Assembly: GCA_039889035.1 (NCBI GenBank)
Contig: JBDQQY010000001.1
Coordinates: 458,107 to 522,106 of the forward strand
DNA length: 64,000 nt
Source: Plantactinospora sp039889035
GTDB lineage: Bacteria > Actinomycetota > Actinomycetes > Mycobacteriales > Micromonosporaceae
Reading direction: 5' to 3'
Under the pieces are notes generated by a model. It had not been told where the DNA came from and did no database searches. It was given only the letters and a program-made list of their open reading frames with translations. A program made the position numbers and the translations under genes. This document shows, one piece after another, positions 17,614 through 25,476 of the stretch (position 1 is its first letter; the number at the start of each line of letters is the position of its first letter).

Positions 17614-20600
17614 CCCTTTTGCTCCTTCAGCAACGCCAGGCCGGCCAGCAGGTCGGATTCGGAAAGCTCGTCGATCTCGGCGCGGATCCGCTCCTCGACC
17701 GCCTCGGCGATCCGCGCGATCGTGGGCCGCTCGAAGACGGTCCGGACCGGAAGGTCGATCTCGAACTCCTCCTGGATCCGGGAGGCCAGCCGGACCGCGA
17801 GGATCGAGTGGCCGCCGACGGTGAAGAAGTTCGTCTGGGTACCGGCGTCGACGTCGAGCAGCTCGGCCCAGATCTCGGCGATCCGCTCCTCGACCGGGCC
17901 CTGCGGCGCGACGTGGCCCGCCGCGTCCAGCTCGGCGACGGTCCGGGCCGGGGTCGGCAGCGCGCGACGGTCGAGCTTGCCGTTGGCGGTCAGCGGAATC
18001 TTCGCCAGCGGCACGAACACGCCCGGCACCATGTAGTCGGGCAGCCGGCTGCCGCAGTGGGCAACCAGCTCCGGGACGACCGGCGGGTTGTCGGCATCGG
18101 GTACGTAGTAGGCGACGATCCGGGGCTGGCCCGGCTCCGGCTCGTCGGTCAGCACCACCGCGTCCCGGACGCCCGGGCTCGCGGCGAGCACAGTCTTGAT
18201 CTCGCCCAGCTCGACCCGGTAGCCCCGGATCTGCACCTGGTCGTCGATCCGGCCCAGGAAGTCCAGCCCACCGTCGGGCCGGCGCCTCGCCAGGTCACCA
18301 CTGCGGTACATCCGGGCACCCGGCTCGACCGCGAACGGGTCCGGCACGAACCGCTGCGCGGTCAGCTCCGGCCGGTTCAGGTAGCCCCGGGCCACCGACG
18401 GGCCGCCGACGTGGATCTCGCCGGGCACCCCGACCGGGACCAGGTTGCCGTAGCCGTCCAGCAGGTAGATCCGGGAGTCGCTCAGCGGATAGCCGATCGG
18501 GTTGCCGGATCCGGTGATGTCCTGCGGGCGCACCAGGTGATAGGTGGAGTGCACCGTCGTCTCGGTGATGCCGTACATGTTGACCAGCGCCGTCCGGTCA
18601 CCGAACCGGGCCACCCAGGGCGCCAGCTCGGCCATCTCCAGCTTCTCGCCGGCGAAGACCACCGTACGCAGCGACAGCCGGTCCAGCCAGGGGTTGCCGT
18701 CCCGGGCGAATCCGACCATGGCCCGGAACGCCGACGGGGTCTGGCTGAGCACCGTCACCCGCTCCCGGACCAGCAGCTCCAGGAACTCGTCCGGCAGCCG
18801 GGTCACCTCGCGCGGCACCACCACCAGCCGGCCCCCGTAGCCCAGTGCGCCCCAGAGTTCCCAGACGGAGACGTCGAAGGCGTACGAGTGGAACAGCGTC
18901 CACACGTCGTCGGCGGAGAAGCCGTACCGCGGGTGGGTGGTGCTGAACAGCCGGAGCACGTTGGCGTGGGTCAGGCAGACCCCCTTCGGCCGACCCGTCG
19001 ACCCCGACGTGTAGATCACGTAGATCAGGTCGTCGGGGCGGGAGACCGGCGCCGGGTTCTCCACCGGCTGCCCCGACAGGTCCTCCTGGTCGAGCACCAG
19101 CAGGTCGCCGTCGAAGAACCCGGAGACCGTCTCCACCAGCGACGCCTGCGTCACGACCACCGGGGCGCCCGCGTCACCGACCATGAAGCCGAGCCGGTCC
19201 ACCGGCTGCGCCGGATCCAACGGCAGGTACGCCGCGCCGGACTTCAGCACCCCGATCAGGGTCGGGACCAGGTCGATGCCCCGCTCCAGGCAGACTCCGA
19301 CCAGCGAGCCGGACCCGATGCCGGAGGCGCGCAGCCGGTGCGCCAGGCGGTTCGCCCGGGCGTTCACCTCGGCGTACGTCAACGAGACGTCCTGGAAGGT
19401 CACCGCCACCGCGTCCGGGGCGAGCAGCACCCGCTCCTCGAAGACCTGGTGCAGGCAGCGGTCCGGGGTACCGGTACGGAACGGGTCGCTCCGTCCGGTG
19501 CCGATCACCTCGTCGACCGGGTCGAGGAAGTCCACCGCGCCGAGCCGCAGCTCCGGATCGGCGGTGACCGCCTGGAGCAGCCGGACCAGGTGCCCGCCCA
19601 TCCGGTCCACGGTGGAGCGGTCGAAGAGCGCGGTCGCGTACTCCAGGGCGCCGAGCATCGTGCCGTCTTCCTGGACCCGGATGAAGAGCGTCAGGTCGGT
19701 CTTGGCGATCTGCCACGCCTCGGTGAACGCGGCCAGGTCGTCGGCCCGCACCGCCCCGCCGGTCAGCCCCTCGTCGTGCAGGTCGAACGCGACCTGGAAC
19801 AGCGGGGTACGGGACATGTCCCGGTCCGGCTGGAGGTCGTCGACAAGCTGCTCGAACGGCAGCGTCTGGTGCGCGAACGCGGCCCGGCAGACCTCCCGGG
19901 TCGCCTCCAGCGCCTCGCCGAACCGCATTCCCGCGGCCAGGTTTGGCCGCAGCACCAGCGAGTTGAGGAAGAACCCGACCATGTCCTCCAGCTCGGGCCG
20001 GTTGCGGCCGGCCACCGGGGTGCCGACGGCGACGTCCCAGCGGCCGGCGTACCGGGCGAGCAGCGTGCTGAACGCGGTCAGCATCGTCATGTACGGCGAG
20101 GCGCCGTACCGCCGGCCCAGGTCGCGGATCGCGGCGGCCAGCTCGGTCGGGATGGTGAACGGGGCGAGCGCGCCCCTGGGGTCGCGGCGGGCGGGTCGGG
20201 GCCGGTCGGTCGGCAGGTCCAGCGGCCCGAGCCCGTCCAGGGTCTTCCGCCAGTACGCCAGCTCGGCCGCCAGCACCTCCTCGGTCAGCCAGCCCTGCTG
20301 CCAGCTCGCGAAGTCCGGGTACTGGACCGGCTGCTCCGGCAGTTCCGGGGTACGGCCGGCCGCCACCGCTGCGCAGAGTTCCCGCAGCTCCCGCTCCAGC
20401 ACCACCGACGACCAGCCGTCGCAGGCGATGTGGTGCAGGGTGAGCAGCAGTACCGACTCGCCCGCCGGGGCACGGCCGGCGGTGGCCGGAATCCGCACCG
20501 AGGTCGGCGGGGTGGGCGTCGGCGTGCCCGGGAAGCGGACCAGCAGCGCCCGCCAGACCGGGCCGGTGGCCAGGTTGAAGCCGCGCTCGAACTCGCCCCG

Positions 20601-22736
20601 GAACACCGTCTCCAGGTCGGCGGAGTCGGCCTCGACCACCCGCAGCTCCACCGGCCCCGGTGCGTCGATCACCTGGCGCGGCTCCCCGCCGTCCTCGACG
20701 TAGCGGGTACGGAGGATCTCGTGCCGCCCGGCCAGCGTGTCCAACGCCCGCCGGACGGTGCTCTGGTCGACCTCGGCGCCGAGCCGGACGAAGAGCGGGG
20801 CGACCCACTCGGTGTTGCCCGGCTCCAGCCGGTCCAGGAACCAGAGCCGGCGCTGCCCGAAGGAGAGCGGCAGCGGCCCGGTCCGGGACACCGGGACGAT
20901 CGGCGGTCCGTCGTCGGACGGCACCGCGATCAGCTTCGCCTGCTGCTCCACGGTGGGCGCGGCGAAGAGGCCGCGCAGTGCGACCTTGCTGCCGGAGGCC
21001 GCCCGGAGCTGGTTGGCGAGCCGGGTGAGCAGCAGCGAGGAGCCGCCGAGCGAGAAGAAGTCGTCGTGCGCGCCGACCCGGTCCACCTTGAGCAGTTCCG
21101 CCCAGGAGCGGGCGACCAGCCGCTCGGCGGCGGTACGCGGCGCCACGTACGGCGGGCGGCCGTCCTCGGCCGCGGCGTCCGGCTCCGGCAGCGCGGCCCG
21201 GTCCACCTTGCCGCTGCTGTTGAGCGGGAACTCCGGCAGGGCCACGAAGGCGGCCGGGATCATCGGGTCGGGCAGCCGGTCCCGCAGGAAGGTACGCAGC
21301 CGGTCGGCGGTCGGCACCCGCTCCCCGGTGACGTACCCGACGAGCCGCTTGCCGCCCTCGGCGGCCTCCACCGCCAGCACCACGGCGGCGCTGACGTCCG
21401 GGTGGGCGACCAGCGCCGACTCCACCTCGCCGGGCTCGATCCGGACGCCGTTCACCTTGACCTGGTGGTCGAGCCGCCCGATGTACTCCAGGGTGGCGTC
21501 GGCCCGCCACCGCACCAGGTCACCGGTGCGGTAGAGCCGGGACCCGGGCGGCCCGTACGGGTCCGGGACGAACTTCTCGGCGGTCAGGTCCGGCCGGCCG
21601 AGGTAGCCCCGGGCCACCCCGACCCCGCCGGCGTGCAGTTCACCGGCCACCCCGACCGGCACCGGGTCACCGTTCGGGTCGAGTACCAGTACCCGCAGGT
21701 TGGCCAGCGGCCGGCCGATCGGCACCGGGCCGGTCGGCAGCGCCGGGTCGTACGGGTGCGCGGTCACGTCGATGGCGCACTCGGTCGGCCCGTACGTGTT
21801 CCAGAGGGTGACCTTGAGCCCGTCGGTGAGCCGCCGGCACAGCTCGGCGTGCAGCGGCTCACCGGCCGAGAAGAGCAGCCGCAGCGAGGTGCAGTCCCGC
21901 CAGCCCGGATCGTCGGCGACCAGCCGCAGCACCGATGGCACGCCCTGGAAGACGGTGACGCCGTACCCGCTGATCGCCCGGACCAGCGCCGCCGGGTCGC
22001 GCTCGGCGCCGACCGGGGCGAGCGCCACGGTGCCGCCGCTGACCAGCGGGGCGAAGAACTCCCAGCAGGCCGCGTCGAAGGTGAGCGCGGTCTTCTGCAA
22101 CACCCGGTCGGCCGGGCCGAGGCCGTGCTGCCGCACCGCCCAGTCGACCCGGTTGGCGATCGCCGCGTGGCTGATCATCACGCCCTTGGGCCGGCCGGTG
22201 GAACCCGAGGTGTAGATCGCATAGGCGAGGTCGTCCCCGGTCGCCGGGTTGACCGGCGCCTCGTCGGGCAGCCCGGCCAGCTCGGCCGAGATGTCGTCGA
22301 GGCGGACCACCCGGGCGCCGGTGCCGGCCACCAGGTCGGCGTGGGCCGATCCGGTCAGCACGATCCCGGCACCGGTGTCGGTCAGCACCCAGGTCGCCCA
22401 GTCCCGAGGGTGGTCCGGAGTCAGCGGTACGTAGCCGGCACCCGCCTTCCAGACGCCGAGCAGCGCGACGACCAGGTCCACGTCGCGGGGCAGGCAGACC
22501 CCGACCAGCGTGTCGGGCCCGGCACCGAGGCCGCGCAGGTACCGGGCCAGCCGGTTGGCCCGGCGGTCCAGTTCGGCGTACGTCACCTCGACGTCGCCGG
22601 CCAGCACGGCGACCGCGTCGGGCGTGGCCGCCACCTGGCGGGCGACCAGCGCCGGCAGGATGTTGGCGGACCCGGCGACGGTCGCCGGCCCGCTGGAGTC
22701 GCCGACCAGGTCAGTCCGGCTTCGATCGGGGTTCAT
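17610..22736 (-). CDS. NRPS, A-T-C-A-T (modules 1 and 2)
   Basis: A 1708-residue synthetase that starts directly with an adenylation domain, so its first residue needs a C domain from elsewhere if it is to be acylated. A1 (25-545; YTSGSTGRPKG) has pocket D-A-W-Q-F-A-T-I-D, nearest to Gln codes (DAWQFGLID). T1 lies near 563 (LGGSS). C2 spans 655-1085 with canonical HHIACDGW near 768. A2 (1110-1620) reads D-V-W-S-V-A-M-V-H, Thr/Ser-like but not a code I can assign firmly. T2 lies near 1643 (VGGHS). The C-terminal helix (EERIRAEIDELSESDLLAGL) is a likely docking segment for the next NRPS. The ATG at 22736 has a GAGGAG ribosome-binding site and lies 29 bp after the MbtH gene. Pocket residues were aligned by eye to PheA positions and need software confirmation. 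Confidence 0.95.
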   Translation of the reverse strand: MNPDRSRTDLVGDSSGPATVAGSANILPALVARQVAATPDAVAVLAGDVEVTYAELDRRANRLARYLRGLGAGPDTLVGVCLPRDVDLVVALLGVWKAGAGYVPLTPDHPRDWATWVLTDTGAGIVLTGSAHADLVAGTGARVVRLDDISAELAGLPDEAPVNPATGDDLAYAIYTSGSTGRPKGVMISHAAIANRVDWAVRQHGLGPADRVLQKTALTFDAACWEFFAPLVSGGTVALAPVGAERDPAALVRAISGYGVTVFQGVPSVLRLVADDPGWRDCTSLRLLFSAGEPLHAELCRRLTDGLKVTLWNTYGPTECAIDVTAHPYDPALPTGPVPIGRPLANLRVLVLDPNGDPVPVGVAGELHAGGVGVARGYLGRPDLTAEKFVPDPYGPPGSRLYRTGDLVRWRADATLEYIGRLDHQVKVNGVRIEPGEVESALVAHPDVSAAVVLAVEAAEGGKRLVGYVTGERVPTADRLRTFLRDRLPDPMIPAAFVALPEFPLNSSGKVDRAALPEPDAAAEDGRPPYVAPRTAAERLVARSWAELLKVDRVGAHDDFFSLGGSSLLLTRLANQLRAASGSKVALRGLFAAPTVEQQAKLIAVPSDDGPPIVPVSRTGPLPLSFGQRRLWFLDRLEPGNTEWVAPLFVRLGAEVDQSTVRRALDTLAGRHEILRTRYVEDGGEPRQVIDAPGPVELRVVEADSADLETVFRGEFERGFNLATGPVWRALLVRFPGTPTPTPPTSVRIPATAGRAPAGESVLLLTLHHIACDGWSSVVLERELRELCAAVAAGRTPELPEQPVQYPDFASWQQGWLTEEVLAAELAYWRKTLDGLGPLDLPTDRPRPARRDPRGALAPFTIPTELAAAIRDLGRRYGASPYMTMLTAFSTLLARYAGRWDVAVGTPVAGRNRPELEDMVGFFLNSLVLRPNLAAGMRFGEALEATREVCRAAFAHQTLPFEQLVDDLQPDRDMSRTPLFQVAFDLHDEGLTGGAVRADDLAAFTEAWQIAKTDLTLFIRVQEDGTMLGALEYATALFDRSTVDRMGGHLVRLLQAVTADPELRLGAVDFLDPVDEVIGTGRSDPFRTGTPDRCLHQVFEERVLLAPDAVAVTFQDVSLTYAEVNARANRLAHRLRASGIGSGSLVGVCLERGIDLVPTLIGVLKSGAAYLPLDPAQPVDRLGFMVGDAGAPVVVTQASLVETVSGFFDGDLLVLDQEDLSGQPVENPAPVSRPDDLIYVIYTSGSTGRPKGVCLTHANVLRLFSTTHPRYGFSADDVWTLFHSYAFDVSVWELWGALGYGGRLVVVPREVTRLPDEFLELLVRERVTVLSQTPSAFRAMVGFARDGNPWLDRLSLRTVVFAGEKLEMAELAPWVARFGDRTALVNMYGITETTVHSTYHLVRPQDITGSGNPIGYPLSDSRIYLLDGYGNLVPVGVPGEIHVGGPSVARGYLNRPELTAQRFVPDPFAVEPGARMYRSGDLARRRPDGGLDFLGRIDDQVQIRGYRVELGEIKTVLAASPGVRDAVVLTDEPEPGQPRIVAYYVPDADNPPVVPELVAHCGSRLPDYMVPGVFVPLAKIPLTANGKLDRRALPTPARTVAELDAAGHVAPQGPVEERIAEIWAELLDVDAGTQTNFFTVGGHSILAVRLASRIQEEFEIDLPVRTVFERPTIARIAEAVEERIRAEIDELSESDLLAGLALLKEQKG

Positions 22737-22765
22737 GGGTGCTCCTCACCTCGTTGCGGGGGCGG

Positions 22766-22981
22766 TCAGCTCTGCGCCGCCGCCATCCGCTGGCGCAGGC
22801 TCAGCGGGCGCATGTCGGTCCAGACCTCGCCGATCCGGGCGAGGCAGTCGGCACGCGGGCCCTCGGTGCCCTCGGCGTGCCAGCCCGCCGGCAGATCCCG
22901 GTCGGCGGGCCAGATGGAGTACTGCTCCTCGTCGTTGCGGACCACCCGGTACACCCGGTCGTCGGTCTGCTCGTCAGCCAT
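22766..22981 (-). CDS. MbtH-like NRPS accessory protein
   Basis: A 71-residue protein with the MbtH fold signature: YSIWP (residues 21-25), LPAGW (30-34), then G near 38-41, C-L-x-x-I-x-x-x-W and DMRPLSLRQR at the C-terminus. MbtH proteins bind adenylation domains and are needed for folding or activity of many actinomycete A domains. The position directly before the first NRPS gene is classical. ATG 22981 has a GAGGAG ribosome-binding site; an open frame continues upstream through the tandem repeats but has no family match. Confidence 0.95.
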   Translation of the reverse strand: MADEQTDDRVYRVVRNDEEQYSIWPADRDLPAGWHAEGTEGPRADCLARIGEVWTDMRPLSLRQRMAAAQS

Positions 22982-23019
22982 CGGAACTCCTCGTGGTTGT
23001 CGGGACTCCGGCCGGGGCC

Positions 23020-23159
23020 GGATCGCCTGGGATTCGCGGTGCCACCCGGAACGGGCGGGATCACCTGGGATTCGCGGTGCCACCCGGAACGGGCGGGATC
23101 ACCTGGGATTCGCGGTGCCACCCGGAACGGGCGGGATCACCTGGGATTCGCGGTGCCAC
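23020..23159. repeat. 38-bp tandem repeat, about 3.7 copies
   Basis: Units begin at 23020, 23058, 23096 and 23134 (the last truncated after 26 bp). Each contains ATCACCTGGGATTCGCGGTG followed by CCACCCGGAACGGGC; the first unit has one substitution (ATCGCC). The array spans the 3' end of the Dap dehydrogenase gene and the gap before the MbtH gene. Because 38 is not a multiple of 3, each unit is read in a different frame. The copies are adjacent with no spacers, so this is not CRISPR. Confidence 0.93.
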
Positions 23160-24163
23160 GCGGTGCCACCCGTGGCGGGCAGGAAGTCGTCGACGCGGAT
23201 GCCGAGGCCCCGCTCGACGGCGGCGGCCCGGACGAACTCCGCGAGGGCGATGTCCAGGGCGCCGAGGCCGAACGGCGAGAAGACCACCGTCCGGTCTGGA
23301 TCGCGGCGGAAGCCGCCGGTGCCGCGCAGGATCTGGCCGATCGGCGCGTCGATGAAGTCGCGGTGCCCCACCTGCTGCTCGGTGAGGTGCAGCGAGGTCT
23401 GCTCCCGGCACACGTGGTCGGCGTCGTCGACCACGTTCTGACTGGCCAGGATCGTCGCCGGGGTCAGGTCGCGCAGCGAGACGTGCAGCACGAGGGTGCC
23501 GGGCCGGGCCGGGCCGAGGTCGAGGTGCGGCTCGGCCGCCGTGGTGGCGATCGAGACCAGGTCGTGCGCCGCGACGGCCCGGCCGGCGTCGGCGGCCAGC
23601 GTGACGTGCAGGGTCGGCGAGAGGTCGGCGCAGTTTTGGGCGAACGCGGCCGCCCGGGTGCAGTCGTTGTCGAAGAGGGTCACCTCGGTCAACGTCGGCA
23701 GCGCGGCGAGCAGGAAGCGCAGCACCTCCAGGTTGATCACGCCGCAGCCGATCAGGGCCACCCCGCTCGGGCCCGGCTCGCGGACCAGCAGCCGGGCGGC
23801 GAGCGCGGCACTGGCCGCGGTCCGCTTGGCCGAGATCACCGAGCCTTCGAGCAGCGCCGTCGGCTGCCCGGTCTCCAGGTCGTTGATCAGGATGCTGGCG
23901 CTGGCCCGGGCCAGTCCGGCGGTGATGTTCCCCGGCCAGGAGGCGATCCACTTCATCCCGGCGGCCGGTGAGTTCCCGCCGACGTACGCGGGCAGCCCGA
24001 TGATCCGGTTGCGGGGCTGGTCGGGAAAGCGGAGGAATATCGAGTGCGGCACCGCGGTGGCACCCTCGTCGTGCAACTTGTACGCCTCGCCGACCAGCTC
24101 GATCAACGCGAGTTCGCGCTCGGCCAGGATCTGTTGCACGTCGTCATGTCGAAGGATCAGCAT
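23099..24163 (-). CDS. sbnB: SbnB-like 2,3-diaminopropionate biosynthesis dehydrogenase (ornithine cyclodeaminase family)
   Basis: A 354-residue protein of the ornithine cyclodeaminase/mu-crystallin family. Known SbnB oxidatively splits N-(1-amino-1-carboxyethyl)-2-glutamate, using NAD, into L-2,3-diaminopropionate and 2-oxoglutarate. Visible features are MKWIASWPGN near 70, the Rossmann GCGVIN near 158, and VFSPFGLGALDIALAEFV near the end, typical of the SbnB branch. The natural end of the family is around DDFLP; the remaining tail of about 25 residues is encoded by the 38-bp tandem repeat and stops inside it. It overlaps the SbnA stop codon (TGATG), so the two are translationally coupled. 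Confidence 0.92.
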   Translation of the reverse strand: MLILRHDDVQQILAERELALIELVGEAYKLHDEGATAVPHSIFLRFPDQPRNRIIGLPAYVGGNSPAAGMKWIASWPGNITAGLARASASILINDLETGQPTALLEGSVISAKRTAASAALAARLLVREPGPSGVALIGCGVINLEVLRFLLAALPTLTEVTLFDNDCTRAAAFAQNCADLSPTLHVTLAADAGRAVAAHDLVSIATTAAEPHLDLGPARPGTLVLHVSLRDLTPATILASQNVVDDADHVCREQTSLHLTEQQVGHRDFIDAPIGQILRGTGGFRRDPDRTVVFSPFGLGALDIALAEFVRAAAVERGLGIRVDDFLPATGGTAWHRESQVIPPVPGGTANPR

Positions 24164-25263
24164 CAGGCCTGATCACCACCGGCAGCTTCCTTCCAGAGGT
24201 GCGAAACCTCACCGAAGCGGTTCCGTACCCAGTCGTCGGAGTAGATCGTGTCAAGGTAGCGGTCGCCACCGTCGGGGAAGATGAGCACGCATTTCGCGTC
24301 CTTGGGAATGCTCCGGCTGCGCCGCTCAAGGGCCGCGACGGTGGCCCCGGAGGAACCGCCGGCCAGGATCGCCTCCCGGGCGGTGAGCCGGCGGCAGGCG
24401 GCGACGCACTCGAGGTCGGTCACGTGGATGACCTCGTCGGCGGCGTCCGGGTCGAAGAGTCCCGGCCGCAGCGACGCGCCGTGGCCGGGAAGCAGCCGCT
24501 CGATCGGCTGCTGCCCGTCGAAGATCATGCTGCCGACCGCGTCGACCGCGACGATCTTCGTGGTCAACCCGTGCTCCCGGACGTAGTCCGCACAGCCACG
24601 CAGGGTGCCGCAGGAGCTGACCGCGCAGAACAGGTAGTCGACGGAATTGTCGAGCGCCTCGACGATCTCGCCCATGGTCTGCCGGTGCGCGATCGGGTTG
24701 AGCGGGTTCGCGTACTGGTTGGGCCAGAACGCGTGCGGGGTGTTCGACACCAGTTCGCGGACCCGGCGTACCCGGACCGGCAGGTACTCGCCGCTGTCCG
24801 GGTCGGGCCGGTTCACCACCTCGACCGACGCCTGGTACGCCCGCAGTATCGCGATGTTCTGTTCGGTCGTCTTGGCGTCCACCACACAGACGAACCGGAG
24901 CCCGAAATACCGGCAGATCTGGGCGAGCCCGACCGCCAGATTTCCCGAGCTGGACTCGACCACCACCGATCGGCCCGGCTGGAGCTCGCCGCTGCGAATT
25001 TTCTCCAGCAGCATGCTCAGCGCGGTCCGGTCCTTGACGCTGCCGCCGGGATTGAACCGCTCCAGCTTCGCGAACACCTTAATTCGTGAATCGGGTATCA
25101 GGCGTTCGAGTTCCACCAGAGGCGTGTTCCCGACGGCCGCGAGGATGCCCTTCAGCGCAGGCGGTGAACCTTTTTCAACCTCCCCTTGAGGTTGGTCGTG
25201 GCCGCCGGTGAAGGCCGGCGTGCAGGCGCCGTGCTCTCCAGGTCGTAAAAGGTCCATTGGCAC
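24163..25263 (-). CDS. sbnA: SbnA-like PLP-dependent 2,3-diaminopropionate synthase component (cysteine synthase family)
   Basis: A 366-residue PLP enzyme. Known SbnA joins O-phospho-L-serine and L-glutamate to form the intermediate used by SbnB. The PLP Lys sits in FNPGGSVKDR (near residue 75), followed by ESSSGNLAVGLA and FWPNQYANPLNP, which separate SbnA from housekeeping cysteine synthases. There is an N-terminal extension of about 37 residues. The start is GTG 25263, or ATG two codons later; GGGA lies upstream. Leu codon 5 is CTT and codon 6 is TTA, a rare codon in such GC-rich genomes. It is the first gene of the minus-strand NRPS operon, behind a triple 11-bp repeat. Confidence 0.93.
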   Translation of the reverse strand: MPMDLLRPGEHGACTPAFTGGHDQPQGEVEKGSPPALKGILAAVGNTPLVELERLIPDSRIKVFAKLERFNPGGSVKDRTALSMLLEKIRSGELQPGRSVVVESSSGNLAVGLAQICRYFGLRFVCVVDAKTTEQNIAILRAYQASVEVVNRPDPDSGEYLPVRVRRVRELVSNTPHAFWPNQYANPLNPIAHRQTMGEIVEALDNSVDYLFCAVSSCGTLRGCADYVREHGLTTKIVAVDAVGSMIFDGQQPIERLLPGHGASLRPGLFDPDAADEVIHVTDLECVAACRRLTAREAILAGGSSGATVAALERRSRSIPKDAKCVLIFPDGGDRYLDTIYSDDWVRNRFGEVSHLWKEAAGGDQA

Positions 25264-25375
25264 GGCTTTCCCTTCGCGGGTCAGTTACGTTCCCGGGAAA
25301 CGTCACCGCCAGGTGCCGTTCCCATGGTTGGCGCCGGCCTGCTTTCTCGGCTCCTTGACATCCTGCGACCCGCGG

Positions 25376-25403
25376 CTATACCAGCCCCATATCGAAACTA
25401 TCT
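25376..25403 (-). promoter_or_regulatory. Triple 11-bp-spaced direct repeat upstream of the Dap/NRPS operon (site 3)
   Basis: Plus-strand hexamers CTATAC (25376), CCATAT (25387) and CTATCT (25398) start exactly 11 bp apart. The site lies 113 bp upstream of the SbnA start and after a strong terminator that closes the ABC operon, so it sits where the NRPS-operon promoter should be. Three consecutive copies make chance less likely than for the two-copy sites. Confidence 0.65.
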
Positions 25404-25414
25404 TCGAAAACGAG

Positions 25415-25457
25415 CCGGGCTCCGCCGCCCCGAAAAGTCGGGGACGGCGGAGCCCGG
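25415..25457 (-). terminator. Strong hairpin terminator after the ABC transporter operon
   Basis: CCGGGCTCCGCCGCCCCG (25415-25432) pairs with CGGGGaCGGCGGAGCCCGG (25439-25457) around a short AAAAGT loop. The near-perfect 18-bp stem lies 20 bp after the permease stop and before the NRPS-operon repeat site. It separates the two minus-strand operons; there is no long U-tract, as is usual in actinomycetes. Confidence 0.85.
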
Positions 25458-25476
25458 TGGGTCCGATGTGGGCGGG

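Noticed and set aside
6730..18036. A very long plus-strand open frame antiparallel to the large NRPS
   Set aside because: Its sequence is Arg/His/Gln-rich with no family features. It exists because high GC3 on the coding strand suppresses stops on the other; the minus strand encodes a clear NRPS. The same holds for 2267-6610, 17619-23441 and 55252-62664.
6544..22736. Epimerisation or heterocyclisation domains
   Set aside because: Every C-family domain is followed by an A domain within or across genes, and no DxxxxD cyclisation motif or extra C-like domain after a T domain was seen.
23020..23159. Possible CRISPR array
   Set aside because: The repeats are directly adjacent with no variable spacers and no cas genes nearby; it is a simple tandem repeat.
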